From Nephrocerus scutellatus (lineage: Eukaryota; Arthropoda; Insecta; Diptera; Pipunculidae): DNA of 64,000 nt. Positions 23,931 through 34,904 of the stretch are shown here, in pieces. How positions within the stretch are numbered: the stretch's first letter is position 1; the number at the start of each line of letters is the position of its first letter. The stretch is from contig OX352765.1 of the NCBI GenBank assembly GCA_947095585.1, forward strand, positions 28,054,254 to 28,118,253, read 5' to 3'. The translations under genes were made by a program, and so were the position numbers. The notes beneath the pieces were generated by a model. The model worked only from the letters and a program-made list of their open reading frames with translations, had not been told where the DNA came from and did not search any database.

Positions 23931-24007
23931 TTATTTCTGAGTATCTACTTAACTAATATTTACAAACAATACTGATACCTAAAATAAAGTGCAGCGTACT
24001 GCCGATA

Positions 24008-24990
24008 CGGTCCGCTTAAACAGCACCAGCATACTGTAGACTGTAGGGCAACGAAAAATGGAGTGCATTTAGTCTACGAGTGTAAAGGTCCGCACCAGCA
24101 CCAGTGTACACAAATGAAAACGGAGTTTTTTTTCCACTGTAGGCAAACGGAGTGATTTTGTTTGCTTATAAAGCACCAGCGCACTGTAGATAAACAGATC
24201 CCCGTGGCGGTTCCAATTGTGTCTTAACCTATTCATGGTCGAGGTGCTGGGCTTTACCACGGGACATTGAAAAAGGGCCGCGGGTGCTTAGAGTATGCTC
24301 GGGATGAGCAATGTCTTCGTAGTTTGCGACCCGAAGTGGACTACTGGTACTTAGAATTACCTTATGGGCAAGTCTTTGTATTTAGTGGTTCATTTCGTAC
24401 AATACAGGTCTGTGATTGGTACAGAGGGAATAGTTATATTCCAAGCGTCCTAGGAATGCCTGTTATCCTAGTGAGAAATGATAGGGTTCGAGGTTCCGGA
24501 CGATGAGCTGCCAAGGCTGTAGTGTACCCAGGCACTCATACTGAACGAACTAAGTCCCATGATGTCTGATCTCACCAAGGTCGTGTTGGTACCGCGGGAG
24601 TTGTCCGTGCCCGTAGTAGGCCGACCGTAACAATAAGGCCGCGACCGTAAGGTTGACCGATCTGAGGACAACTGTGGTTGAGGACCCAGCTCGTTCTGGG
24701 GATGCAACGCGAGCGCTTACGGTTTACGAGACCGTTAAATGGACTTAGTTCAAGAGCATGCTTAATGGCGAAAGCTAGGCAAGCAGGGTTCGTCCCACTC
24801 AAGGAATGATGTAGATAAACAGAATACAGAGTGGCAGAGGAAAGGCGCGCTTAAAAAGCACCAGCGCACTGTAGGTTAACGGAAAACGGGCTGACTTTAG
24901 CTTACGAGTGTGAATGTCCGCTTAAAAAGTACCCAAACACTGTAGGTGAACGGAAAACGGTAAGCATTATTTGTGTCCGGTCAGAACACA
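24008..24990. repeat. Minisatellite with a 71-bp unit, split by an insertion
   Basis: The unit contains CGCTTAAAAAGCACCAGCGC, ACTGTAGGTTAACGGAAAACG and TAGCTTACGAGTGTGAATGTC. Two units are in register at 24848 and 24919. Diverged units lie at about 24012-24094 and 24095-24198. An unrelated 611-bp block (24199-24809) interrupts the array. Confidence 0.8.
24199..24809. mobile_element. Unidentified 611-bp insertion with 14-bp flanking repeats
   Basis: Flanked by TGTAGATAAACAGA at 24185-24198 and again at 24810-24823, as expected for a target-site duplication. The insert is visibly more GC-rich than the surroundings. It has no poly(A) tail, no obvious inverted ends and no RT or transposase words. 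It contains GGGTTCGAGGTTCC and GGGTTCGTCCC, both box-B-like, and a small ACGGT/ACCGT hairpin near 24720. It could be a solo terminal repeat, a retrocopy of a structured RNA, or part of an unknown element. Confidence 0.65.
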
Positions 24991-25254
24991 ACATAATTTG
25001 GATGATGAGCCGAACTTGTTATCCCGACAGTTCTAGGTAGAAATCGTCTCTGCTTAGTGAAAATTTCCTTCGGGTAATTAATAAGTTCTTTCAAAAGGTG
25101 ATTGGGAATTTTATGTGTGTTAAGTAAAACTAATCACATATTACCACCATCATTGTTTGTGCAGCGTTTTCTTTCTTGCTTTTTCGTAGTATGGACGGCG
25201 GCCATATAGCTTTATAGCAATACCAAAAAAGTCTTTTTGCTGTTCACTAAGGGG

Positions 25255-25835
25255 TATATTCGACTAATGATAGTCGGACCGACGGATGGTTAAGGAAGAA
25301 AATATTCATATGGTTTGTGGCGAGATAGATATTTGTACCTTTCCATACCTGTTCGACGATTTCTTCATTCGCGCTCACATTTATTATCTTCGTTCCATTA
25401 CTAATCGCCTCAACTGTTGTATTTTCGGCGTTCAGTTGTAGTTTTGGTGAACCAGAATGACTTTCCACACTTTCAGGTTTTTCTCCAATATTTTATTTTC
25501 TTGTTTTTTTTTTTGCTGACAAAAACTACTATGTAACACATGCCTGCAAAGTGATAGGTCTGAAGTGTCTCTATATCCAACTACAAAACTTTTCATTTTT
25601 TCTCGGCAGTATCGCATATATCGTCGTCCATTGTTCAGATGAATTGAAGAGGTGTTAAGATACTACCTTGTCTGATTCCTTCTGACGTTTTAAATGTTTC
25701 CAACATTCTACTGCTGGTTTTGACAACGTTGTATGCTTTTGATCTAATCCACCCCTTTGTTGTTTGGACTTTCCCAAATGTTTTTGCTACCAACCGCGTC
25801 TAATACCTTTCTCATGAAGCATGCGTATATAAATT
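25255..25835 (-). mobile_element. NL6 non-LTR RT fragment
   Basis: Minus strand: RKVLDAVGSKNIWESPNNKG, then TSEGIRQGSILTPLQFI (about 25650-25690), then TMDDDIC. After a gap follows the post-catalytic stretch NLKVWKVILVHQNYN (about 25432-25480), and then EEIVEQVWK. The layout fits an RT palm region. The box EGIRQGSILTP is distinct from the GVRQGCILSP of NL2 and the GVLQGSVLSP of NL1. The FADD box is not intact. It is old, with many stops. Confidence 0.65.
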
Positions 25836-26299
25836 ATAAAAAATCCATTTACTGGACCTTGTATCATTTGGCCACCATTTGCATAGTTTTTCACAGTTTT
25901 TAACTACGAAACTCCAAAACTTCCAGAAAAAATATTCTACTGTGTCACCCTGTTGATAGAATAAACAATATTTGCCTAACTCTCTTGTGTACAATTGCGT
26001 GTGGAACGTTAAAAGTGTTTAGAGCATTACAAGTGCTGGCAAAAACAAAGAGCAACTCTTCAAATGCTTTTCATTTAACACAAAGCCATGGTAACAAGAA
26101 CCCTTTACATTGTTTTCGCCCAAAAGTTTCAGGCGATACGTACGACTAGTTAAAATGTGTATCCGCCCGTGTTTTAACGTTATTTTGCCTTTAGCATGAT
26201 AATATCTCCAGCACATTCATAGTGGCACTCAGTTAACCTTCTTTGTATGTAGAATGTGGTATTTGAAACTTGTTTTTGGATGTTACCACACTATAACAG
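25836..26299. other. Spacer between NL6 and NL1 copy 3
   Basis: Short minus-strand frames here have no clear family features. Part of it may be NL1 3' untranslated sequence or NL6 upstream coding sequence, but I cannot show either. Confidence 0.4.
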
Positions 26300-27503
26300 T
26301 AATGTCCTTTAAAGCAATCAGATTTTTTTTAATTTGCGCACTTGTGAGCTTGCAGTTTGAATGCTTGGGTAAGTTATTTATATGGGAATAGAGGGCTTGT
26401 GAAAGCATTCCACATATCTGCTGTACAGCCAACGAAAGAATCTCAAAGTACGTGCGGAGATGGGCAAACGCGAGTGGAGTCACAAGTTATGCGGGTGAAT
26501 ATAATGGACAAGCTGAATGATATAGGCTATTTCTCTGAGCATCACTAGTGATAACGTCGACAAGCACGAACATTTTCTAGGATGTTCTAATGACTTTTCC
26601 CTATTTTCGTTACCAATAAAATCTGTATTCTCTCTAGCAAATGCAATGTAGTTTTGGGTACTCCTGATCAACGCCTTCTAAATAGTAACTAGATCAGAGG
26701 TAGTGAAATACTTTATCCTGTTAGGAAACCTAAAAAAATCGTAGCATTTTCGGCGACGATGGATGTCTGGTCATTCCAACAAAGTTTGTCGTTCACATAC
26801 CTGGAATTGCGAGTTTTTCGGTTTACTCGATGCAAGTGACATTCGCAGATAATCGCTGGAGGTTTACATTTCGCTTTGACGACATGAGACAGCTTTGGGG
26901 TTTAAAAGCGTTAAATTCTACTTTATAAAGTTTTCCCCATTTTGTTATACTGTCCAGATAAGAATTTAAAGTGCTTAAAATACATTGTTGGGTGAGTTTT
27001 AACTTTCGCATAGAAGGTACATACCTCAAACTTCTATGAATAGCTGATAATGTGAAGACAGCATACTCAGTTCCTCATATAAGTTTAAGGGAAGGAAGTG
27101 TATCGGATTATCCGTAACAGACAAGAACTTATTAATGAAAATTATGAAGAGTGTTGGAGACAAAATAGAGCCCTGTGTAACGCCAGCATTTATGTGCTGA
27201 GTTTTTGACTTAAAGTATGCAAAAAACTTAAATTATGCGGTCGGAAATATTTTTTATAATCAAATAAACAGTAAACGTTGCTTTCAAAAAAATGATGAAT
27301 AGACGTATTCTACTGTTCGTTGATGAAGAGTGTTGGGGACAAAATAGAGCCCTGTGGAACGCCAAAATCTATGTGCTGAACTTTTGACTTAAAGCATCCC
27401 AACAACTTGAATCGAGCGGTCGGAAATATTGTTTAAAACCCAATAAAGCAATAAACGCTGCTTTTAAAAAATTGATGAATAGACGTATTCTACTGTTCGT
27501 TGA
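26300..27503 (-). mobile_element. NL1 copy 3 (RT to 3' end) with internal tandem duplication
   Basis: Leftward: INAGVTQGSILSPTLF (in a 179-bp block present twice, 27146-27503), then SVTDNPIH, and LDSITKWGKLYKVEFNA (about 26930-26985). Next are TSDLVTI, a shifted RT thumb, SLEHPRKCSCLSTLSL (about 26570-26620), and the final coding words near 26380 (FHKPSIPI, in the place of the WNALP block). The order and spacing match the NL1 copy at 50590-52560. The FADD box is lost, since SVTDNPIH runs into shifted sequence. It is clearly inactive. Confidence 0.85.
27146..27503. repeat. Exact-period 179-bp tandem duplication inside NL1
   Basis: Units 27146-27324 and 27325-27503 have equal length. Each starts GAAGAGTGTTGG(A/G)GACAAAA and ends TTCTACTGTTCGTTGA. 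They differ at scattered single bases, so the duplication postdates the NL1 insertion and is itself not recent. Confidence 0.92.
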
Positions 27504-27799
27504 CTATGTGATCATAGTAGTATAGTAGAACGTAGCCCACGAAATTTCTCGTGCTATGTTATGTTATGTAAGGTTAAGGTGGCTGTCAGTGAAACCGGCA
27601 CACTTAGACCAGTAATGGTCCATTGTGATACCACACGGATCAGGAAAAATTCCCTCAACCTACTCGTTGAACCAATTAGAGCTTCGTATGAAGCGTAGGA
27701 GACTACCAATGTAAATGTTAATTCATTGGTGTCATTCATTAGTAGTAAAAAAACAACCCATAAAAATTAAAATTTTTCTTGTAAATTCTCTAATCGGGG

Positions 27800-27801
<2 letters not shown>
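27504..27801. other. Spacer before the CA repeat
   Basis: No gene seen. Confidence 0.4.

Positions 27802-27884
<83 letters not shown>
27802..27884. repeat. (CA)n microsatellite, about 41 units
   Basis: Uninterrupted AC/CA run read directly from the sequence. It creates stop-free His-Thr and Cys-Val frames on both strands that are not genes. Confidence 0.98.
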
Positions 27885-27886
<2 letters not shown>

Positions 27887-27994
27887 GTGCTCGTTTTGTG
27901 GCAAAATCATTCACAAATGACGCAGCGGCAGCGAACAGCGCTGCTCACAAAGCACAGAGCTCAGACTTTGCCGTGATCTGATGCGATATAGCGA

Positions 27995-28290
27995 TATTTA
28001 AAAATTGTATATTGGGGTCCCCAAGGGGCCGATCACTCCGAAGACACACATGTGTACAAAATTTAAAGAAAATCGGGTAAATTTTGTAAAATATTTGTAT
28101 GAGAGCCCCCCGACCCCGCGGCCCGAGGGGCATCAAATTTTAATAGAAAGTGTTGTCTTGGGAGATATACATGTGTGCAAAATTTCAATAAAATCGGGCT
28201 GTAGGAAGTGGGTTAAAAAGTGATCACAAGATTTGGCCAGCCAGCCAGCCAGCCAGCCACGGGCAAGTGAAGTTAATATAGAGAATTTAA
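27995..28290 (+). repeat. DA interspersed repeat, copy 3 (longest)
   Basis: Contains CCGAAGACACACATGTGTAC, then AAAATCGGGTAAATTTTGTA. The main block follows: GAGAGCCCCCCGACC, CGCGGCCCGA, AAGTGTTGTCTTGGGAGATA, AAAATCGGGCTGTAGGAAG, GTGATCACAAGATTT. It ends with a GCCA run (28234-28258) and AAGTTAATATAGAGAATTT. The GACACACATGTG...AAATCGGG block appears twice, so the full element has an internal duplication. The copy at 60160-60400 shows the same. Confidence 0.88.
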
Positions 28291-29192
28291 AAATGTCATA
28301 CTCCCATCATATAAACCCATCATCTTTAAGGACAAGCAACCCTAAGAAGTACAGCTAATAAAACAGGTGACATACCCCCATTATTAGAACAAAATTATGA
28401 ATTTTTCGTTATTTTATTATTATAATTTCAATACTCGTTCTATTTTACTACAGATAAAAAAGCTCAAGGATGGTAAAACATTATTGGCTAAAAATGCTCT
28501 TTTTTAAATCAATTTACTAACCGCCTCATAACTCAAATCAACTTTTCCCTTTTGAAAATAGAAGAAGTACCACTAGAATATATTTTTTTTCATAAACCAC
28601 CTGATCCACTTTTCCTATTCGTCTCCCCTTATATATTTTTGAAAGCAAAACATTTGTGAGGCTCGAGAAAAATTTTCACTTCGACTTTTTTTTTGCTTAT
28701 TGATAATCGTATCTCGTACTAGTAGCAACGAGCATAGGGGAACAGGAAATTCAATTTTTCTCTTCTAGTCAACCAATCATTCATGTTTACAACTCCGAAA
28801 ATTCTATTTGGTTTTCAAAATGTTAGCAAAAGGGATGGAAACCATAGGAGCCCTTCCAACTTTTCAATTTAAAATTCAAAACATGTTAAAAATAATAAAC
28901 TGATATATGAGTTTTATTATTATTAAAGAGGGGACCCAAAAGAGATGTACGTTGTTTTGTATTTGGCAATGTATTGATTGTGGGCTGATTTGTTGAATCA
29001 ATACCAAAGGCAAGAGGCAGGTAGCAGGCCTTCTCGCCTTACGAAAAGATCCTTGCCGTCAATGTTTCCAATGCCAATGTTTCTTGTATTACATTTGGGT
29101 TTTAGCAATTTGTAATGAAACTAGTCATTGTCCACATCATCACACCCCATACGACTTGAGTATTATACCGAGTTTATAATCACATCAATATA
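28291..29192. other. AT-rich spacer, no gene seen
   Basis: Nothing supported beyond A/T runs. Confidence 0.5.
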
Positions 29193-30807
29193 CAGGGCAT
29201 CCGCCGGGAAGATATACTGTTTTGTTTTGCTGCCATTTTGGTAAATATTAGTTTTGAGAGTTAATTTTTGGTAGTCGTGGAGTAAAGAGGTGGCAAATTT
29301 ATTATTGAAAAATATTCGATAGACCAACTTGTTTTAATTGGTTAAACGTTTAATGCAGATCATCATCATCGATTACTGTAACGATGAGAAAGTTACGTGA
29401 AATTTATGGGAGAAATAACGTACCAACAAAACGCACTATTTATCGTAAAGTGAATGATTCCGACGAGTCTGATAGCCGATAGGCCCAAGCGTGGACCACA
29501 ACATACTGTAAGATCGACTGAGAACATTGCTGCTGTTCAAGAACGTGTTTAAAACAATCCCTTTACCTAAATTCGACACCGTGCTCAGGAAATTGGTTTA
29601 CGAAGAACAACTTTGGCCAAAACTCCGCACAAGGATTTGGATTTGTTTAAGACTCAATCAACACAAGAGCTTCTTCCACAATACCTAGGCATATGCCCTA
29701 CATATGCCAATAGGATGTTACAGTTCGCTCATGACAGCCCTGTTTTCATGAAAAACTCCTAAAGGGTGACGAGGCCCATTTTCATTTGAACGGGCATGTG
29801 AATAAACAGAATAGTCAGTTTTGGGCAATTGAAAAACGAAAACGTCTAAACGGTAACTCTCACTGGCGAACGATACCGTGACATGATTGAAAACACTTTG
29901 ATGTCAGAACTGAATACTTTGGGCTTGATTAACATGTGATTCCAACATGACTGTGCCACATCGCTTACAGCCAGAATTACAATGGATTTACAATCTTTCC
30001 ACAACAAGTTATCTAAAGAAATGTTGATATTGATTGGTATCCACGGTCGCGGGATTCCACTGCATCGGAATTTTTTTTCTGGGTATACCTGAAAAGCAAG
30101 GTTTTTTGTAGTTTTCCTTGACCATGATTCATTGCTAAAGGTATTTGGACTCGCGTCGTTTTAGTTTTTCGTGTTCGTTTTTTCGTATTGCTTTTTCAAT
30201 GAAAAAATATATTGAAACCGGCTACAAACGTCAGGAGTGCTCAAAAGAGCGTGCATTTGTGTGGCGGACATTTATCTGATACTAGCTAAAATACCCAGCG
30301 TTACCTGGGTGCGCCAACCACACGAACCTCCCTCCAACCGACCACCAAGACCCGTCAAGATCAACCTTAAGATAACCGTCCCCCTCATCACATATAACTA
30401 TTATTATTATTATGTTTTGAATTTTAATTTTAATTAAGGGTATGGCCCACCTTAATGCCAAGGCGCAAATTATTCATGAGCTGTCCCTTGGACATAAGTT
30501 TATGTCTTCGAGTCAAGTCACCCACCACGTCACCCCCGTCAACACCATTATCACACTAACCCCCTACAAACATCCAACCCAACCGTTCCCACCACATCAC
30601 AAAGTTTTAGTTATATTTGATGAGTGGTCTTCGAGCTATGCGCGAACAGACATACACAGACAAAATTTCATTTTTATATGTTAAGATTGTATTCCGTACA
30701 TAATTGCTAACATTATATAAACCAGTTATCAACATTAGATCCATTTTCTTTCATTTAACCAAAATTTATAATCGAACAAAATAGTATACCTTCCCGGCGG
30801 ACAGCCT
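29193..30807 (+). mobile_element. MAR3: Tc1/mariner-superfamily element with terminal inverted repeats
   Basis: The left end reads CAGGGCATCCGCCGGGAAG, then ATATACTGTTTTGTT (29193-29225). The right end, complemented, reads AGGCTGTCCGCCGGGAAG, then GTATACTATTTTGTT (to about 30807). TA lies on both outer sides. Transposase words run on the plus strand: TMRKLREIYGRNNVPTKRTI, then ENIAAVQERV, RHRAQEIGLRRTTLAKT, KGDEAHFHLNGHVNKQNSQF (the GDEAHFHLNG acidic block), WAIEKRKR, and QHDCATSLTARITMD-like words. These match insect Tc3-like/DUF4817-associated transposases by recall. Stops and frame shifts are frequent. The 3' part holds an unrelated insert at about 30277-30690. Confidence 0.88.
30277..30690 (+). 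mobile_element. Nested hairpin repeat (ACCCAGCGTTACCTGGGT type) inside MAR3
   Basis: Starts CTAGCTAAAATACCCAGCG, with an ACCCAG/CTGGGT hairpin at about 30294-30311. It is then pyrimidine/CA-rich, and ends ACAGACATACACAGACAAAA with TTTCATTTTTATATGTTAAG. By recall, the start (AAAATACCCGGCGTTGCC) and end (AGACAGACA...AAATTTCATTTT) match a widespread insect non-autonomous repeat. It separates the transposase C-terminus from the right inverted repeat of MAR3. Confidence 0.6.
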
Positions 30808-32089
30808 ATACAACCGAATGACACAAGCGATAAAATAAATTAATTAAATAAATAAATAAATAAAAGCTATATATGCGAAACAGTACCAGAAAAGGAAAAC
30901 AAAAGATCGGATTACTAATGAGTGTAAGAGGATAACCGAATCTAAACAGACTCTACAAGTTTCTTAATTTGTTCCTTTTTTATATCGATATGATTCCCAT
31001 CCGGTTTTCTAAAATAAACTACGATACGAGGCTAAAAACCTTAACAAAAGTGTGCTGGGATATTGACTTAACCGACATGGCTGGTGTGACTTCACCAACA
31101 AGGCTAGTACAAGTACACATTACCAACTTCAACGGCATGGACACAGTTACCTAACCAGGTCAGTCCAGCTAGGAGTAGATTCTGTGTCATTTTAAAATTA
31201 CCTTTCTTCTTCAAATTGCACCGCTTATTCCGTCGACCTAATTACACCGCTCGCTTTCATTTGATAGTGACCCGGCTCCCCTTTGTTCTTCACGTTTCGG
31301 CTGATCGTCAAATAAACAGCACAAATTACAACGCTCTCATTTGACTATCGTGTGCCGTGACCATTCTCCTCTTTCTGAGAGTCGAAAGAGCTGCACTAAT
31401 TACCCCGCTCTCATTCGCCCCTCTTTACCCCGCTCTCATTCGCCCCCTCTTTACCACGCTCAGACCGAGCTCCTGGTAGAATTCAGTACGTAGTGCCTTC
31501 TCGGTATTACCGACAATTCGACTCTTTACTAGTAGTTAGTATGCATGCTTAGTTATATACATACAGACACTTGCTAAGTATAGCAAGTAATTATCTGCCG
31601 TTGTAAAAAATACCGAATTAGAAAAAAATAACGAAATAAAAGAAACAAGAAGGAAAACATAAAAATTCATTAGTCACACTTTTCAATTTGTAACTCCTCA
31701 CCGATGTCAGGAACCCTGGGCTTCCGACGACGAGCGTTATCCAAACAATAAACGTTACAAATTTTTCAACAGTTTCTCGACCACGTCCAATGACGCCCAT
31801 TGAAACATGCAGACTTGTTCATCTTTGAAATGCTTTGGCTGAAACAAACCACCAAAAAGTCCCAACACATAGTGATAACACCAATAAACGCAGATTGAAA
31901 TTCCAACAGTAACCAGTAAGAATTCGCCCCCTGTTTTTCATTTTATAGCCGAAACTTGCACGTGCAGATAAAGCTCTGCTCCTCTACAAATACAATGCAA
32001 TACATAAACAATTTTACAAACAACTGCAATACATTGAAACACGCAAAAGCTCTCGCAACCAACTCTTCTACGCATCTAAATGGCAAAAG
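30808..32089. other. Spacer with CTCTC/GCTCTCATTCGCC repeats
   Basis: No gene. The word TACCCCGCTCTCATTCGCCC occurs twice in tandem (about 31401-31450). Related words GCTCTCATTTGACTATC and GCTTTCATTTGATAGTG lie upstream (31240-31350), spaced about 80 bases. This may be part of an LTR or a promoter-like tract; I cannot decide which. Confidence 0.45.
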
Positions 32090-32370
32090 CAACAACGAAC
32101 GGCAACGGCCTTGCCTGAGATCAAATTTGATTTTGCGCGCGCTTGAATGAAGGACGTATACTTCCTCAATGAACCGCAAAGTTGGGCAAAAGTTAGCAGC
32201 ACGTTGATAGATAGGCGGTGGTGGGCGGATGCCACTGCCTGCTGCCAGTTGTCACTGTGGTGTTTTTCGGGGTTTCCTCTCACATATTTAGCCATTCCCA
32301 CACACACACTCATCGCTATTTGTGCGCGGCTGTCTCTGTCTCTGGCGCATCACAGTTAGTCACCCTGAAA

Positions 32371-32453
32371 ATGAAAATTTTTCAGAGAAAAGCTACAGCC
32401 AACGATGATGCTGACGCCGACGCCACCACCGTCACCACCGCCTCCGACTCAGG
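32371..32453 (+). CDS. Candidate short first coding exon (or upstream ORF) with donor
   Basis: The ATG at 32371 opens 27 codons plus two bases (MKIFQRKATANDD, then an Asp/Ala/Thr-rich tail). They end at CTCAGG|GTAAAT, a good splice donor with GT at 32454-32455. The in-frame stop TAA overlaps the donor, so it would be intronic if spliced. The stretch is GC-rich in third positions and sits in a GC-richer tract (about 32090-32460). No domain is recognised. It may also be a short upstream frame in a leader exon. No partner exon is proven; the plus-strand exon at 43135 would be the nearest candidate. Confidence 0.4.
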
Positions 32454-33054
32454 GTAAATGTAGAAATTTCCTCGTGCGACTTTTGAATTTTCCTCGATGA
32501 TGTCGAGGATTCTTTAGGTTCAGTTTGGTTTAAATTCTCATTAGCAACGGGTCCCACACAGCGGACAACTCGCAACTTTCGGGGAAATATTTGTGACAGC
32601 AGCCAATACCTTAGCAACTGATTAGAAGTTGATTTACCTGAGGATTTTACATCCTGTTTATGACTAAGAAACCATAGAAAATAATGTTATAATAATAATA
32701 ATAGTTAACAGTTAATAGTGCGCATGTGAAACAGTTTTAAATTTTTTTAACCGCGCACCAAAACCCATTCGATAACAGAATGGGCGTTCTCCAGTGCGAT
32801 GGAATGTGACACAAAATGACAGTTTGAGACTTTTGCGCGAAAACAGTATTCTTATTTTTGTTTATTTATTTTTTTCTTTCTCAATTAAGTTTTGTTTTTC
32901 GTGAATTAATTTCCTCTCGATTCGTTTAAATTTATTTTTGTGTTGTGTATACATTGTTTTTATTGTATCTTCTGTTAAAAACAAAGTTAAACTTCTTATT
33001 TTGGTTATCTGTTGCTTTTTTATATCCGTTGGTGTGTGTTTGTTATAAATTCCA

Positions 33055-33185
33055 TTTTTCTATCAACGCCCGACTGCCGAACAACGGAGATCGACGAACT
33101 TCAGTGCCCGCGCGCTTTTCTGTGTGACCGTGAAATTTGAAATAATTGTTCTGTGAACATTGCTACGCTCGAGCAAACAAACAAA
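33055..33185 (+). promoter_or_regulatory. Possible promoter/untranslated first exon tract
   Basis: A local GC-rich tract (CCCGACTGCCGAACAACGG, GTGCCCGCGCGCTTTTCTG) in AT-rich surroundings. It is followed by CAAACAAACAAAAAACAAC and CAACAAACAACAAAC, a style typical of fly 5' untranslated leaders. A TCAGTG near 33099 is only a weak initiator. It lies upstream of the plus-strand exon at 43135. The link is inference. Confidence 0.3.
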
Positions 33186-34459
33186 AAACAACATATGATC
33201 AACAAACAACAAACATAATAAGAAAAATACGATGACACGTTGAGTGCATTGACACAAAAACAGAATTTATGCGTTTTTTGAACTAATTTATGTTAAATTT
33301 ACGTTAAAGCTTAAAGATTTAATCTAAAACAAATTGTATAATGCAATATAATGTAACATGAAAGTAAAGTTAATTCTAAATCAGCCACTAAGGATGAATT
33401 TGCTTTTACCTACTTACATACATACATAATATACATATATATATAATATGCATATAGATTTTGTTATTATAAGTGCAACAAAAAAAAACTATTTGTAAAT
33501 GAAAATCGTAAGTTTTGGTGGAGTTTACAGAGTTTGAGCAACACTCGAACTTTGAATCTTACGATAAGCACAACAGGGTGGAATTTTTTCTTGCATTTGC
33601 AGCGAAATATAATTTTTTAGAGTGAAATTATAGTAAATATACTCTTGAAAGTACACTGCCAGGTCCTTCAACGCAGCAAAGGGCACTTATAGAGGGAATT
33701 AAGAAAAAACCAAAATATGCATCACTCTCTTAAAGAATTAATTTGCTTAAATCAATTTGGTGTCCTAAAGCAGCGTTTCTCTACGTTTTTTTACTCGCGT
33801 ACCCCCACCATTATATTTATATTAGTAATCATCTAAATACAGGTGCAGAGAAACAGAGTAATTGTTTTTACCAGTTATGCAAAAATGGTGTACATTACTA
33901 ATTATACAAATTTAATTAATTTAATAAAAATATAAATCTACGAGTACACTAATATTATAAATGTAATGTATACAGGGTGTATCCGTTAAGGTGGCAAATA
34001 CTTTAAGGGGTGATTACTTGGTTAATTTCGTGAAAAAAATTCGTTTCGGTGGGGGGGGGTCTATTTTCACCCGCTGCGGTGTACGTAGCGTTTTAAAACA
34101 AAGAGACGTACTTTTGATCTTACATAATTTCATACCCTGTAACTCTTTAAAGCTTCTAGCTACAAGGTCACTGTTGGTCTCTTTTGATTTTTGATAGAAA
34201 ATTAAATCTTCAAGGTCAAACAATGTACATTTTTTTAAATTCTTAAAATCATAACCGATTTCTATTTTTTTAAATTTTATATTCATACGCGATTATTACG
34301 AAAAATGCTCTCAGATAATTTTTTTTGACAAATGCAGTATTAAAGCCTATGCAATCTCCTACAAATCCATGTAAAAATATTTATGCATTCATGCAAAAAG
34401 AGCGAGACAGTGCGGGTTGTGTTAAAACTATTACATATAAGAAGAGATAAGAAGAAGAG
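33186..34459. other. AT-rich spacer
   Basis: No gene. TA-CAGGGTGTATCCGTTAAGG at about 33971 resembles a transposon end, but no partner end or transposase was found. A run of nine or more G lies near 34050-34060. Confidence 0.45.
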
Positions 34460-34645
34460 AGCTGAACTTACAAATTTTTACAGAAAGTATTGCCATCGGA
34501 AAAACACATTTGTGCAAAGTTTGAATAAAATCGGGTTGTAGGAGTAGGAGTAGGTGTATTAGAAATTTATCACAAGATTTTGCGACAATACACAAAAACA
34601 AACAAACATATCCGGACGCGAAGTTAATATACAGACCATTTCCAT
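34460..34645 (+). repeat. DA interspersed repeat, copy 4 (subtype with CCGGACGCGAAG)
   Basis: Reads AAGTATTGCCATCGGAAAAAC, AATAAAATCGGGTTGTAGGA, TTATCACAAGATTTT, an AAAC/AAACA run, then CCGGACGCGAAGTTAATATA. Copy 6 at 40935-41125 shares the CCGGACGCGAAG end, which defines a subtype different from the CACGGGC copies. Confidence 0.8.
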
Positions 34646-34904
34646 GTTGCCATGGGGATACGCGGTATCAAAGGTTGAGTGGCACTATCGTAAACGAATG
34701 AGTTTCTTTATTTTTGAATGTGCTGAATTCTCTCTTAATAAATTTAATTTTTAGCCCCGAGAAAACATGAAAGCCCGTGTAAAGTGAAGAAGATACAGAT
34801 AGTGATAGATCTGTTTTTCATTTATTTGCTTCAATTCCTTTGGTTTATTAGTATTATCCTTTTAATTATTTCTTCTCTATTAGTTCATCTTAAATGAACT
34901 CCTA

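Noticed and set aside
27715..27981. His-Thr and Cys-Val repeat proteins
   Set aside because: Pure products of the CA microsatellite on either strand.
30294..30311. Rho-independent-type terminator hairpin
   Set aside because: The eukaryotic context and nested repeat architecture explain the hairpin better.
33971..34290. Transposon beginning with CAGGGTGTATCCG
   Set aside because: Only one end-like word; no partner or coding sequence.
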